DNA from: Massilia horti
Lineage (GTDB): Bacteria > Pseudomonadota > Gammaproteobacteria > Burkholderiales > Burkholderiaceae_D
Reading direction: 5' to 3'
Assembly (NCBI RefSeq): GCF_004614195.1
Contig: NZ_SPUM01000047.1
Location: forward strand, 124,001-188,000
DNA length: 64,000 nucleotides
The notes beneath the pieces are model-generated. The model saw nothing but the letters and a program-made list of their open reading frames with translations, did no database searches and was not told where the DNA came from. Shown here in pieces: positions 40,723 to 50,048 of the stretch. A program made the position numbers and the translations under genes. Numbering within the stretch: position 1 is the first letter of the stretch; every line of letters starts with the position of its first letter.

Positions 40723-41472
40723 TTATGCTTGCTCGGAAACTTCGACGAATTCGTCGCCAGCGCCCTTGACCATCTCAACGACTTCGTTGGTGGCGTTGGC
40801 ACGGCCTTCCAGGATCGCGTCAGCAACGCCGCGCGCGTACAGCGTGATTGCCTTGGACGAGTCGTCGTTACCCGGGATCACGTGGGTCACACCTTCCGGC
40901 GAGTGGTTGGTATCGACCACGCCGATGACCGGGATGCCCAGCTTGCCAGCTTCGGTGATGGCGCCCTTGTGGTAGCCAACGTCAACGACGAAGATCGCGT
41001 CCGGCACGCCGCCCAGATCCTTGATGCCGCCGATCGACTTTTGCAGCTTGGCCATTTCGCGGCTGAACATCAGCGCGTCTTTCTTGCTCATCTTGTCAAC
41101 CGAACCGTCTTCGATCGCGGCTTCCATGTCCTTCAGGCGCTTGATCGAGGTCTTGATGGTCTTGAAGTTGGTCAGCATGCCACCCAGCCAACGCTGGTCG
41201 ACGTACGGCACGCCAGCGCGCTGCGCTTCAGCGGCGATGATGTCGCGGGCCTGACGCTTGGTGCCGACCAGCAGGATCGTGCCGCGGTTGGCGGCGATCT
41301 GCTTGATGGTCTTCATCGCGTCCTGGTACATCGCCATCGTCTTTTCCAGGTTGATGATGTGGATCTTGTTGCGATGACCAAAGATGAACGGTGCCATCTT
41401 CGGGTTCCAGAAGCGGGTTTGGTGGCCAAAGTGAACGCCGGCTTCCAGCATCTCACGCATCGTTACGGACAT
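40723..41472 (-). CDS. rpsB: 30S ribosomal protein S2
   Basis: 249 residues from ATG 41472 ([26 protein letters not shown]), preceded by GGAGAG. Blocks typical of S2: [66 protein letters not shown] and [36 protein letters not shown]. The extended start at 41511 falls within the leader hairpin and is rejected. First gene of the 16-gene run. Confidence 0.98.
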   Translation of the reverse strand: MSVTMREMLEAGVHFGHQTRFWNPKMAPFIFGHRNKIHIINLEKTMAMYQDAMKTIKQIAANRGTILLVGTKRQARDIIAAEAQRAGVPYVDQRWLGGMLTNFKTIKTSIKRLKDMEAAIEDGSVDKMSKKDALMFSREMAKLQKSIGGIKDLGGVPDAIFVVDVGYHKGAITEAGKLGIPVIGVVDTNHSPEGVTHVIPGNDDSSKAITLYARGVADAILEGRANATNEVVEMVKGAGDEFVEVSEQA

Positions 41473-41495
41473 ATAACTCTCCAGGGTTAAGTCTT

Positions 41496-41540
41496 GAATA
41501 TGGCCAGTCACCTGTGCGGCACCCTTTTTCGGCCATATTC
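41496..41540 (-). promoter_or_regulatory. rpsB leader hairpin, possible S2 autoregulatory site
   Basis: In the rpsB 5' leader a perfect 10 bp inverted repeat, GAATATGGCC and GGCCATATTC (41531-41540 and 41496-41505), encloses 25 nt and ends 23 nt before the start codon. Ribosomal protein S2 is known to repress its own mRNA in E. coli through the leader; whether this hairpin does the same here is inference. Confidence 0.55.
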
Positions 41541-41606
41541 GCGATTTTTAAATAAAAAATGAACGGCTTTTCGAGCCTGCTCGAATATGAATTCAAGCAA
41601 CCCGAG

Positions 41607-41635
41607 ATTCTAGCGGGATTCGGGGTGTTTTTCAA
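41607..41635 (-). promoter_or_regulatory. sigma-70 promoter of rpsB
   Basis: Minus-strand -35 TTGAAA (41630-41635), 17 bp spacer, -10 TAGAAT (41607-41612). It gives a leader of roughly 125 nt that contains the hairpin at 41496-41540. Confidence 0.8.
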
Positions 41636-41746
41636 GCGACGCGCCACTGCTGCCCTGATTCATGCGCAGGTATGCATGGCGCATGGCTTACTCCGCCAGC
41701 GTCGCCGGGTATTGCCTGCCCGGCCACACGGCCAGTCGACATCCCT

Positions 41747-41752
41747 TATAAT
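41747..41752 (+). promoter_or_regulatory. probable -10 box upstream of map
   Basis: TATAAT 80 bp before the map start. The hexamer at the -35 distance (around 41724) is weak. Confidence 0.45.
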
Positions 41753-41831
41753 GGAGGGGATATTCGCACAACCCGCCATTCGCGCGGGCCGGTGTTACTG
41801 ATACTTACGTTTTTCGCAGATTGGACCCGAT

Positions 41832-42656
41832 ATGTCCTCCATTTCCATCAAAACCCTTGACGAGATCGAAGGCATGCGCCTGGCCGGCCGCCTGGCCTCC
41901 GAGGTGCTTGATTACATCACACCTTTCGTCAAGCCGGGCGTTTCCACCGGCGAACTGGATCGCCTGTGCCATGAATACATGGTGAACGTACAAGGCACGG
42001 TCCCCGCACCGCTGAACTACGCCCCGCCGGGCTACACCCCCTACCCGAAAGCGATCTGCACCTCGGTCAATGACGTAATCTGCCACGGCATCCCGGGCGA
42101 CAAGGTGCTCAAGAGTGGCGATTCCGTCAACATTGACATTACCGTCATCAAGAACGGCTTCCACGGCGACACCAGCCGCATGTTCCTGGTCGGCGAACCG
42201 TCGATCCAGGCGCGGCGCCTGGCCGAGGTCACCTACGAATGCATGTGGCTGGGCATTTCCAAGGTCAAGCCGGGCGCCCACCTGGGCGACATCGGCCACG
42301 TGATCCAGCAGCACGCGGAAAAAATGGGCTACAGCGTGGTGCGCGAATTCTGCGGGCACGGCATCGGCCGCGTGTTCCACGAGGAGCCGCAGGTGCTGCA
42401 CTACGGCCGCCCGGGCGCCGGCGTAGAGCTCCAGGCCGGCATGACCTTCACGATCGAGCCGATGATCAACGCCGGCCGCCGCGAAATCAAGGAAATGCCG
42501 GACGGCTGGACCATCAAGACCAAGGACCGCAGCCTGTCGGCGCAGTGGGAGCACACCGTGCTCGTCACCGAGACCGGCTACGAAATCCTGACCAAGTCCG
42601 AAGGCACGCCGCCGCCGCCGGCGATCGTCGCCGACAAGAGCGCCGTGGCGGCGTAA
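41832..42656 (+). CDS. map: methionine aminopeptidase, type I (housekeeping copy)
   Basis: 274 residues. Removes initiator Met. Metal ligands Asp102, Asp113, His176, Glu209 and Glu240, and substrate-binding His85 (VICHGIPGD), are all in place. It is divergent from rpsB, the usual chromosomal site, and is followed by glnD after 17 bp. A second, divergent MetAP lies at 52706-53473. The last 20 residues (SEGTPPPPAIVADKSAVAA) are an unusual low-complexity tail. Confidence 0.96.
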   Translation: MSSISIKTLDEIEGMRLAGRLASEVLDYITPFVKPGVSTGELDRLCHEYMVNVQGTVPAPLNYAPPGYTPYPKAICTSVNDVICHGIPGDKVLKSGDSVNIDITVIKNGFHGDTSRMFLVGEPSIQARRLAEVTYECMWLGISKVKPGAHLGDIGHVIQQHAEKMGYSVVREFCGHGIGRVFHEEPQVLHYGRPGAGVELQAGMTFTIEPMINAGRREIKEMPDGWTIKTKDRSLSAQWEHTVLVTETGYEILTKSEGTPPPPAIVADKSAVAA

Positions 42657-42673
42657 AGCTTACGGCGTAAATC

Positions 42674-45253
42674 ATGGCCCTGGCCGCGCCCGCCAGCCTC
42701 GCGCCCGTGCTCAAGGCGCGGCTCAAGAGCGAGCGGGCGCACGTCATCCAGGCGTTCAAGGAAGACGGCAAGCCCGAAAAGCTACTGCGCGGCCTGCGCC
42801 GCGTGGTCGATTCGGTGCTGGCCGAAGCCTGGCGCGCATCTGGCCTGCCGCATAACACGGCCCTGGTGGGCGTGGGCGGTTACGGCCGCGGCGAGCTGTT
42901 CCCCTATTCCGACGTCGACGTCCTGATCCTGCTGGAATCCCGGCCGGACGCGCTCACCCAGGCAAAGCTCGAAAACCTGGTCCAGCTGCTGTGGGACCTG
43001 GGACTGGAGATCGGCCACAGCATCCGCACCGTCGACGAATGCATGACCGAGTCGGCAGCCGACATCACGGTGCAGACCAGCCTGCTCGAAGCGCGGCTGG
43101 TGATCGGCGACCAGCACCTGTTCGCCCAGCTGCAGCGGCGCTACCACGAGGCGCTGGACCCGCAGGCCTTCTTCCAGTCCAAGACCGCCGAGATGCGCCT
43201 GCGTCACGCCAAGTACGAATACACGGCATTCGCTCTCGAACCCAACTGCAAGGAGAGCCCGGGCGCGCTGCGCGACCTGCAGGTGATCCTGTGGGTCGCC
43301 AAGGCCGCGGGGCTGGCCAACTCATGGGGCCAGTTCGCGCTGCGCGGGCTGGTCACGCGCGAGGAAGCGCGCCAGCTGATGGAAAAGGAACGCGCGTTCA
43401 AGGACATCCGCATCCGCCTGCACCTGCAGACCGGCCGGCGCGAAGACCGCCTGATCTTCGACGTGCAGACCGCGATCGCCGAGAGCTTCGGGCTGACCAA
43501 TACCGGCGAAGGCGTCCACGCCCGCCGCGCCAGCGAATACCTGATGCAGCGCTACTACTGGGCGGCCCGGACAGTCATCCAGTTAAACAAGATCCTGCTG
43601 CAGAACATCGAGGCAAACCTGTTTCCGCAGCCGATCGTGCCGGTGCCGATCAACCCGCGCTTTAACGAAGTGAACGGCTTCATCGACATCAGCCAGGACG
43701 ACACTTTCGAGACCACGCCATCGGCCGTGCTCGAAATCTTCGCCGTGATGACCGACCGCCCTGACCTCAAGGGCATGACGCCGCGCACCATGCGCGCCCT
43801 GTGGCACGCACGGCACCGGATCGACGAAGCGTTTCGCGCCGATCCGGCCAACAAGGCCCTGTTCATGCGCGTACTCAAAGCCCCGCAGGGACTGGTGCAC
43901 GCGCTGCGCCGCATGAACGAACTGGGCATCCTGGGCCGCTACCTGCCGAGCTTTCGGCGCATCATCGGCCAGATGCAGCACGACCTGTTCCACGTCTACA
44001 CAGTCGACCAGCACATCCTGATGGTGGTGCGTAACCTGCGCCGCTTCGCGATGCCCGAGCACGCGCACGAGTACCCGTTCTGCAGCCAGCTGATCGCCAA
44101 CTTCCGCGACCGCTGGCTGCTCTACGTGGCCGCCCTGTTCCACGACATCGCCAAGGGCCGCGGCGGTGATCATTCGCGGCTCGGCATGCTGGATGCGAGG
44201 CAGTTCTGCAGCGATCACGGCGTATCGAACGAAGACACGGAACTGGTGGTGTTCCTGGTCGAGCAGCACCTGACGATGTCGCAGGTCGCGCAGAAGCAGG
44301 ACCTGTCGGATCCGGACGTGATCGCCAGCTTTGCCGCCGTGGTCAAGGACGAGCGCCACCTGACCGCGCTCTACCTGCTGACCGTGGCCGACATCCGCGG
44401 CACCAGCCCCAAGGTATGGAACGCGTGGAAGGCCAAGCTGCTGGAAGACCTGTACCGCGTGACGCTGCGCGTGCTGGGTGGCGAACCGCACTCGGCGGAC
44501 CGCGAGCTGCGCGCGCGCCAGCAGGAAGCGCTGGCCACGCTGCGCCTGTTCGGCCTGCCCGCCGACGCCCACCAAAAGCTGTGGGACCAGCTCGATATGG
44601 CTTATTTTTTGCGCCACGACGCGACCGATATCGCCTGGCAGACGCGGGCCCTGTACAACCGGCTGGGCGGCGCCAAGCCGGTGGTCAAGGCGCGCCTGGC
44701 GCCGATCGGCGAAGGGCTGCAGGTCACGGTCTACGTCAAGGACCAGCCGGACCTGTTCGCGCGCATCTGCAGCTACTTCGACCGCAAGAACTTTTCGATC
44801 CTCGACGCCAAGATCCATACCACCAAGGACGGCTACGCGCTCGACACGTTTTTGGTGACCGAAGAGACCTTCGCCCGGCACTACCGCGACATCATCAACC
44901 TGATCGAACACGAACTGTGCGAGCTGTTGCAGTCGCAAGCGCCGCTGGCGCCGCCCACGCGTGGAAGGTTGTCGCGCATGTCGCGCACGTTCCCGATCAC
45001 GCCCACGGTCGACTTGCGGCCGGATGAACGCGGCCAGTTCTTCGTGCTGTCGATCAGCGCCAACGACCGCACCGGCCTGCTGTACTCGATCGGCAGCGTG
45101 CTCACCCGCTACCGCATCAACCTGCATACAGCCAAGATCATGACGCTGGGTGAACGGGTCGAGGACGTGTTCCTGGTCGACGGCGCGGTGCTGCGCAACC
45201 AGCGCGCGCAGGTCCAGCTTGAAACCGATCTGCTGGACGCGCTGAAAATCTGA
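42674..45253 (+). CDS. glnD: bifunctional PII uridylyltransferase/uridylyl-removing enzyme
   Basis: 859 residues. Senses glutamine and adds or removes UMP on PII proteins to set nitrogen metabolism. The nucleotidyltransferase site is GVGGYGRGELFPYSDVDVLILLE (about 58-80). The HD domain for UMP removal has LFHDIAKGRGGDHS. Two C-terminal ACT domains follow (VTVYVKDQPDLFARICSYFDRKNFSILDAKIHTT and FVLSISANDRTGLLYSIGSVLTRYRINLHTAKI). Full length; it is close behind map and probably co-transcribed. Confidence 0.97.
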   Translation: MALAAPASLAPVLKARLKSERAHVIQAFKEDGKPEKLLRGLRRVVDSVLAEAWRASGLPHNTALVGVGGYGRGELFPYSDVDVLILLESRPDALTQAKLENLVQLLWDLGLEIGHSIRTVDECMTESAADITVQTSLLEARLVIGDQHLFAQLQRRYHEALDPQAFFQSKTAEMRLRHAKYEYTAFALEPNCKESPGALRDLQVILWVAKAAGLANSWGQFALRGLVTREEARQLMEKERAFKDIRIRLHLQTGRREDRLIFDVQTAIAESFGLTNTGEGVHARRASEYLMQRYYWAARTVIQLNKILLQNIEANLFPQPIVPVPINPRFNEVNGFIDISQDDTFETTPSAVLEIFAVMTDRPDLKGMTPRTMRALWHARHRIDEAFRADPANKALFMRVLKAPQGLVHALRRMNELGILGRYLPSFRRIIGQMQHDLFHVYTVDQHILMVVRNLRRFAMPEHAHEYPFCSQLIANFRDRWLLYVAALFHDIAKGRGGDHSRLGMLDARQFCSDHGVSNEDTELVVFLVEQHLTMSQVAQKQDLSDPDVIASFAAVVKDERHLTALYLLTVADIRGTSPKVWNAWKAKLLEDLYRVTLRVLGGEPHSADRELRARQQEALATLRLFGLPADAHQKLWDQLDMAYFLRHDATDIAWQTRALYNRLGGAKPVVKARLAPIGEGLQVTVYVKDQPDLFARICSYFDRKNFSILDAKIHTTKDGYALDTFLVTEETFARHYRDIINLIEHELCELLQSQAPLAPPTRGRLSRMSRTFPITPTVDLRPDERGQFFVLSISANDRTGLLYSIGSVLTRYRINLHTAKIMTLGERVEDVFLVDGAVLRNQRAQVQLETDLLDALKI

Positions 45254-45296
45254 TGTGTCGCATTTATGTTCACTTGCACACGCGGCCGGCGCCTGA

Positions 45297-45400
45297 CGTA
45301 GGGTGCGCACCTGTGCGCACGCGGTCAACGCATGTGGGCTTGCGGCAATGCCAACGTTCGGCACACTTTGCACCGCGTGCGCACTGGTGCGCACCCTACG
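45297..45400. repeat. GTAGGGTGCGCAC palindromic repeat, copy 3 (complete)
   Basis: Left arm CGTAGGGTGCGCACCTG-TGCGCACGCGGT (45297-45325) and right arm ACCGCGTGCGCACTGG-TGCGCACCCTACG (45372-45400) are inverted copies around a 46 bp centre. Each arm is itself a small palindrome (GTGCGCAC). It lies between glnD and the pseudouridine synthase. Confidence 0.9.
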
Positions 45401-45452
45401 CCCTCCGGTAAGCCTCTACGAAATTCAAGCCTAACTTTTTTCTTTTTCCCCT

Positions 45453-46199
45453 ATGACTGAACCCTTACGCCTGTCCAAACGAATGTCCGAACTCGGCCTG
45501 TGTTCCCGCCGCGAGGCGGACGAATGGATCGCCCGTGGCTGGGTGCGCGTGGACGGCAAGGTGGTGTCGGAGCTGGGCAGCAAGGTACTGCCATCGCAAA
45601 AGATCACCGTCGAGCGCCAGGCCGCGGCCGAGCAGTCCAAACGGGTCACGGTCCTCATCAACAAGCCGGTCGGCTATGTCAGCGGCCAGGCCGAGGACGG
45701 CTACAAGCCGGCGGTAACACTGGTCTCGCCCGAAAACCGCTGGGCCGACGACCCATCCCCCGAACGCTTCCACCCAACCCAGCTGCGCAGCCTCGTGCCG
45801 GCCGGCCGGCTCGATATCGATTCCGTCGGCCTGCTCGTGCTTACCCAGGACGGCCGTATCGCCAAGCAGCTGATCGGCGAGGACACCTCGATCGAGAAGG
45901 AATACCTGGTGCGGGTGCAGTACACCAAGCCCGGACGGCTGCCTGACGCCGAGCTCAGGAAGCTGAACCATGGCCTGTGGATGGACGGCAAACCGCTGCT
46001 GCCGGCCAAGGTGTCGTGGCAGAACGACGACCAGTTGCGCTTTGTGCTCAAGGAAGGCAAGAAGCGCCAGATCCGCCGCATGTGCGATATGGTCGGCCTG
46101 AAGGTGATAGGCTTGAAGCGCGTGCGCATCGGTCGCGTCAAGCTCGGCGATTTGCCGCCAGGACAGTGGCGCTACCTGCGGCCGGACGAGCAGTTCTGA
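45453..46199 (+). CDS. rluF: RsuA/RluF-type rRNA pseudouridine synthase
   Basis: 248 residues. An S4 RNA-binding domain ([33 protein letters not shown]) precedes the catalytic domain with NKPVGYVS and the active-site Asp121 in [19 protein letters not shown]. The end has [41 protein letters not shown]. The RsuA/RluB/RluE/RluF branch is sure; among these RluF, which modifies 23S rRNA, is the closest by memory, so the symbol is tentative. Confidence 0.85.
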   Translation: MTEPLRLSKRMSELGLCSRREADEWIARGWVRVDGKVVSELGSKVLPSQKITVERQAAAEQSKRVTVLINKPVGYVSGQAEDGYKPAVTLVSPENRWADDPSPERFHPTQLRSLVPAGRLDIDSVGLLVLTQDGRIAKQLIGEDTSIEKEYLVRVQYTKPGRLPDAELRKLNHGLWMDGKPLLPAKVSWQNDDQLRFVLKEGKKRQIRRMCDMVGLKVIGLKRVRIGRVKLGDLPPGQWRYLRPDEQF

Positions 46200-46318
46200 T
46201 CGGCGTTTCCTCGGGGCCGCTAGACCCGTCCTACACGATCTGGCGTGCCCATCCTATAGCGCCCTCGCGTCGACGGCCGCATGATTGCACCACTGTGAAC
46301 GACACACCGGAGGCGATC

Positions 46319-46582
46319 ATGAAGCAGATCTTGCAACCAATCTTCGCGGGTGGCGCGCTCGTGCTGGCATTGTCCGCGTGCAGCAGCACGGGCACCACTG
46401 CCGACCAGACATCGGGCAGCAGCAACACCGGCGCCACGTCCAGCAGCACCGGAGAAGACGAAGGCAGCACGCCCGTCAAGTCCGGCGCCATCCCGCCACC
46501 CGTGATCGACAACTCGAGCACTGGCAACGTCATCGACGACCGCGTCAACAGCAATCGCGACATACCGGGCACGAACCGCTGA
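46319..46582 (+). CDS. small Ser/Thr/Gly-rich lipoprotein
   Basis: 87 residues from ATG 46319: signal MKQILQPIFAGGALVLALSAC with lipobox LSAC, then low-complexity SSTGTTADQTSGSSNTGATSSSTGEDEGS, and a C-terminal part IPPPVIDNSSTGNVIDDRVNSNRDIPGTNR. No domain is recognised. First of three similar small lipoproteins in a row; probably anchored in the outer membrane, since Ser follows Cys. Confidence 0.7.
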   Translation: MKQILQPIFAGGALVLALSACSSTGTTADQTSGSSNTGATSSSTGEDEGSTPVKSGAIPPPVIDNSSTGNVIDDRVNSNRDIPGTNR

Positions 46583-46699
46583 GAAGGCTCCGCAATATCA
46601 GGCTATTCCTACATAGCACTCAGGGTGCTCCTATTGGCCCGCTTTTCACAAAAGTCGATCATTTCTCGATCATTCCGTTTTACGTGAAAGGGAGCGGCC

Positions 46700-47089
46700 A
46701 TGAACAGGATCTTCTACATCATCGCCGGGGGCATCATGTCCGTGGCAATGGCGGCCTGCAGTTCAAACCCTACTGCCCGTGAAAACACCGGGGGCACGGC
46801 GGGTATCGGCTCGACGATCACGAGCGACATTGAGGGCACGGGCGGCACCAGCGGAGCGCGCGCGCCCCAAACCGGATACGGCTATCAATCCGGCGGCACC
46901 TACCAGTCCGGTGGCTCCCAATCCGGTGGCTACCAGTCCGGTGGCGGCTACCAGTCCGGCGGCGACCAGTCCGGTCAATCCGGTTCTGGCTACCAGTCTG
47001 GCTCAGGCACCCCGTCTGGCTCGAGCGGCCAATCTGGCTCGAGCGGCCAATCCGGCTCGGGCAGCCAGTCTGGCGACGGCTACCAATAA
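46700..47089 (+). CDS. small lipoprotein with YQSGG repeats
   Basis: 129 residues from ATG 46700 after AAAGGGAG. The signal ends VAMAAC (lipobox MAAC). The mature part begins SSNPTARENTGGTAGIGST and then has about ten repeats of the form (Y)QSGG/GSGQSG from residue 62 to the end. Such tails are disordered. No function is assignable. The DNA repeats are short and may vary in copy number between strains. Confidence 0.7.
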   Translation: MNRIFYIIAGGIMSVAMAACSSNPTARENTGGTAGIGSTITSDIEGTGGTSGARAPQTGYGYQSGGTYQSGGSQSGGYQSGGGYQSGGDQSGQSGSGYQSGSGTPSGSSGQSGSSGQSGSGSQSGDGYQ

Positions 47090-47443
47090 CCGCTCCTGAA
47101 TATACTCTGCGGACGGTCGCCCGGGTGTCAGGACAGCACCGCAATTGCCCGCTTCCTCGCGGGCATGCGCCCCATGCGTTGCGGCTCGCCGCCGATCCAC
47201 CGGCCTGGGCGAATTTCCCTGGCCAGTGGTATTGGTTCAGCGACGCGCAATGACATGGGGGCGCCAATACGACCGTAATGAATCGCGATCGAAAAACATC
47301 GCGACCGGAATGAATCGCTGCCGACAGCCACGCGAATACGGCAGCCGAACCATACGTTCACCTATCCCTTTGGGCGACGTTTCTTTAATACTGGCTGGGA
47401 TAGCCAGAATGATTATGGCGTCATCATGATCAAGGAGATGACC
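47090..47443. other. intergenic between two lipoprotein genes
   Basis: 354 bp without a supported gene; leftward frames here are shadows of the repeat-rich upstream gene. It is long enough for a separate promoter for the third lipoprotein, but I see no convincing boxes. Confidence 0.4.
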
Positions 47444-47740
47444 ATGAATCACCATTCGCACCGCCTGATACTGGGCGGCCTTCTCACCCTTGCCCTCGCA
47501 GCCTGCAGCTCGGTGAAGGGCACCCCCGACGACGGCTCCGGCGTCAGCGGCAGCACGGGGACGCAAGGCAGCGCCGGCTCCGGCGTGACCGGCTACAACG
47601 ACGAGGGCGGCACCAGCAACAAGGGCACGGGCGGCACCGGCTTCAGCTCGTCCCCGGCCGGCACCGGCACACCGAACGCGGCGGCCGCCAGCGGCGGCAA
47701 GTCCTCCGGCGGCAAGTCCTCCGGCGGTACTTCACATTGA
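47444..47740 (+). CDS. small Gly/Ser/Thr-rich lipoprotein
   Basis: 98 residues from ATG 47444, chosen because AAGGAG (47432-47437) is six bases upstream, while the ATG at 47438 is too close. Signal MNHHSHRLILGGLLTLALAAC with lipobox ALAAC, then a low-complexity body (GSGVSGSTGTQGSAGSGVTG, GGTSNKGTGGTGFSS) ending SGGKSSGGKSSGGTSH. It shares style but no clear alignment with the two lipoproteins before it. Function unknown. Confidence 0.7.
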   Translation: MNHHSHRLILGGLLTLALAACSSVKGTPDDGSGVSGSTGTQGSAGSGVTGYNDEGGTSNKGTGGTGFSSSPAGTGTPNAAAASGGKSSGGKSSGGTSH

Positions 47741-48005
47741 CGAAGCACCGCATGCAAGTAACTGATTCCTTGTAAAGATCAATCTGCCCCGGTCTGTCCG
47801 GCCGGGCGCTTCGCTCCCCATTTCAATTCCCATAGCGCGTCGGCGGCCTTGCTCGCCGTATGGGCGTTCGCTTGCCCCTGCTCTGGCTCAGGCAATGCAT
47901 ACGTCAAGATTGCGCGGCGCCGCCTTGTCGCGTAGCATCCGTGAATTGCCGCGCCCGCCCACCAGGCGTTTGCGCAGCGCACAACGACAATTCATGGGGA
48001 CCCTG

Positions 48006-49511
48006 ATGAAAAACGACATAGCCGCACTGCCCTATTCCCAGACTCGCTCGTTCAGCACCATCTTCCTGATCGAGCTGTGGGAACGCTTCGGCTACTACGG
48101 CATGCAGGCACTGATCGTGTACTACATGGTCGAGCGCCTCGGCTTTGAAGACAGCCGCGCCAACATGGTGTGGAGCGCCGCCGCGGCGCTGATCTACGTG
48201 GCGCCGGCAATCGGCGGCTGGATCGGCGACAAGGTGCTCGGCACCAAGCGCTGCATGATGCTCGGCGGAATGATCCTGACCCTCGGTTACGCGCTGATGG
48301 CGGTGCCGACCGAGAACACCTGGTTCCTGTTCTGCGCGCTCGGCGTGATCGTGGTCGGCAATGGCCTGTTCAAGCCCAACACCGCCAACCTGGTGCGCAA
48401 GATCTATGAAGGCGACGATTCGAAAATCGACAGCGCCTTCACGATGTATTACATGGCCGTAAATGTCGGCTCGACCATCTCGATGCTGGCAACGCCCTGG
48501 ATCAAGGACTACGTCAACGCCACCTGGGGCGGGAACCTCGGCTGGCACGCCGCGTTTGCCGTGTGCAGCATCGGCCTGGTGATCGGCCTGCTCAACGTGA
48601 TGCTGATGCGCGCGACGATCCGCCATGTCGGTTCGCTGCCGGACGAGCGTCCGCTCGACTACGGCAAGCTGGCCGCGGTGCTCGCCGGCGGCGTGGTGGC
48701 GGTCGGCATCTCGGCTGTCATCCTGGAATACCAGAGCCTGGCACGGATGTTCGTCTACCTGGCCGGCGTGGTCGTGCTCGGCATCTTCATCCACCTGATC
48801 CGCAAAAGCGTCGTGAGCGAACGCGCCGGCCTGGTCGCGGCCCTCGTGCTGACCCTGCAGATCGTGTTCTTCTTCATCTTCTACCAGCAGATGTCGACCT
48901 CGCTGTCGCTGTTCGCGCTGCGCAACGTCAATCTCGACTTCTCGATCTTCGGCGCACACCTGTTCACCTGGGCGCCGGCCCAGTTCCAGGCCCTGAACGC
49001 GATCTGGATCATGGTGCTCAGCCCGGTGCTGGCCTGGATCTACACCGTGGCCGCGCGCTCGGGCAAGGACCTGTCGATCGCCGGCAAGTTCGCGCTCGGT
49101 TTCGCGGCCGTCGCCGTCGGATTTTTCACCTACGGCGTGGCCGGCCAGTTCGCCGTCGGCGGCATGACCTCGTCGTGGATCATGGTCGCAGGTTACGGCT
49201 TCTACTCGCTGGGCGAACTGCTGGTCTCCGGCCTGGGCCTGGCAATGATTGCACGCTACGTGCCGGCCCGCATGGGCGGTTTCATGATGGGCGCTTACTT
49301 TGTCGCGACCGGTATCTCGCAGTACCTGGGCGGCGTGGTGGCCAACATGGCCAGCATCCCGAAGGACATGGTCGACCCGCTGCAGACCCTGCCGATCTAC
49401 ACGAGCCTGTTCAACAAGCTCGGGTTCCTGGCCACACTCTGCACCCTGATCGCGCTGGCCGCCCTGCCGCTGATGCGCAGGCTGACTGCGACCCACCAAG
49501 CGCAACATTAA
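48006..49511 (+). CDS. POT-family di/tripeptide:proton symporter
   Basis: 501 residues from ATG 48006, after GGGGA; an in-frame ATG at 47994 is the alternative. Inner-membrane importer. The proton-coupling motif is ELWERFGYYGMQALIVYYMV (ExxERFxYY) in helix 1, with FKPNTANLVRKIYEGDDSKID in the helix 4-5 loop region and FFFIFYQQMSTSLSLFALRNV as the second PTR2 signature. It resembles E. coli DtpA-DtpD. No peptide-processing gene is adjacent. Confidence 0.93.
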   Translation: MKNDIAALPYSQTRSFSTIFLIELWERFGYYGMQALIVYYMVERLGFEDSRANMVWSAAAALIYVAPAIGGWIGDKVLGTKRCMMLGGMILTLGYALMAVPTENTWFLFCALGVIVVGNGLFKPNTANLVRKIYEGDDSKIDSAFTMYYMAVNVGSTISMLATPWIKDYVNATWGGNLGWHAAFAVCSIGLVIGLLNVMLMRATIRHVGSLPDERPLDYGKLAAVLAGGVVAVGISAVILEYQSLARMFVYLAGVVVLGIFIHLIRKSVVSERAGLVAALVLTLQIVFFFIFYQQMSTSLSLFALRNVNLDFSIFGAHLFTWAPAQFQALNAIWIMVLSPVLAWIYTVAARSGKDLSIAGKFALGFAAVAVGFFTYGVAGQFAVGGMTSSWIMVAGYGFYSLGELLVSGLGLAMIARYVPARMGGFMMGAYFVATGISQYLGGVVANMASIPKDMVDPLQTLPIYTSLFNKLGFLATLCTLIALAALPLMRRLTATHQAQH

Positions 49512-49517
49512 GCGCGT

Positions 49518-50048
49518 ATGGCGGTCCTGGAAACACCGCGCCTGCGGCTGGAACCGATGGCCGAAGCCCATCTGGAAGGCCTCCATGCGATGAACAGCGA
49601 CCCGGCCGTGATGCGTTACATTACCGGCCGCGCCGAGTCGCTGGGTGAGACCCGCGCGATGATCGAGCGGGTCCAGGGCCGCTGGCGTACGATCGGCTAT
49701 TCGTGGTGGTCGCTGTTCGAACGCGCCACGGGTGAACTGATCGGCGCCGCCGGCGTGCAACACCTGGGTCAGGACCCGGCCAACCCGCTCGAGCTGGGCT
49801 GGCGCCTTCGCCGCGACAAGTGGGGCCAGGGCTTTGCATCCGAGGTAGCGCAGCGCATGGCGGAGTATGCGTTCGGCACGCTACAAGGCGAACTGGTGTG
49901 CGCAATCTGCCGGCCCGACAACCGCGCTTCCGCGCATGTGATGGAAAAGCTCGGCATGCGTTACAAAGGGCAGGAAACCTGGCACGGCCACGACTCCTCG
50001 GTCTACCAGATCACACGCAGCGAGTGGAATGCGCGCCGCGCCGCCTAG
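49518..50048 (+). CDS. GNAT-family N-acetyltransferase (RimJ/RimL-like)
   Basis: 176 residues beginning METPRL-like AVLETPRLRLEPMAEAHLEGLHAMNSDPAVMRYITG, the typical RimJ/RimL start. The acetyl-CoA loop is LGWRLRRDKWGQGFASEVAQRMAEYAF (about 95-121), and CRPDNRASAHVMEKLGMRYKGQE is the conserved beta-5/alpha-4 region. The acceptor is unknown. It starts 6 bp after the peptide permease stop and is probably co-transcribed with it; its stop overlaps the convergent carrier gene by four bases. Confidence 0.88.
   Translation: MAVLETPRLRLEPMAEAHLEGLHAMNSDPAVMRYITGRAESLGETRAMIERVQGRWRTIGYSWWSLFERATGELIGAAGVQHLGQDPANPLELGWRLRRDKWGQGFASEVAQRMAEYAFGTLQGELVCAICRPDNRASAHVMEKLGMRYKGQETWHGHDSSVYQITRSEWNARRAA

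Noticed and set aside
46860-47089. Short tandem repeats considered as a CRISPR or minisatellite
   Set aside because: They are in frame, encode YQSGG-type units inside a lipoprotein ORF, and have no spacer structure.
47904-49763. 619-codon leftward frame opposite the peptide permease
   Set aside because: Shadow frame rich in His, Gln, Asp and Arg; the plus-strand gene has clear POT motifs.
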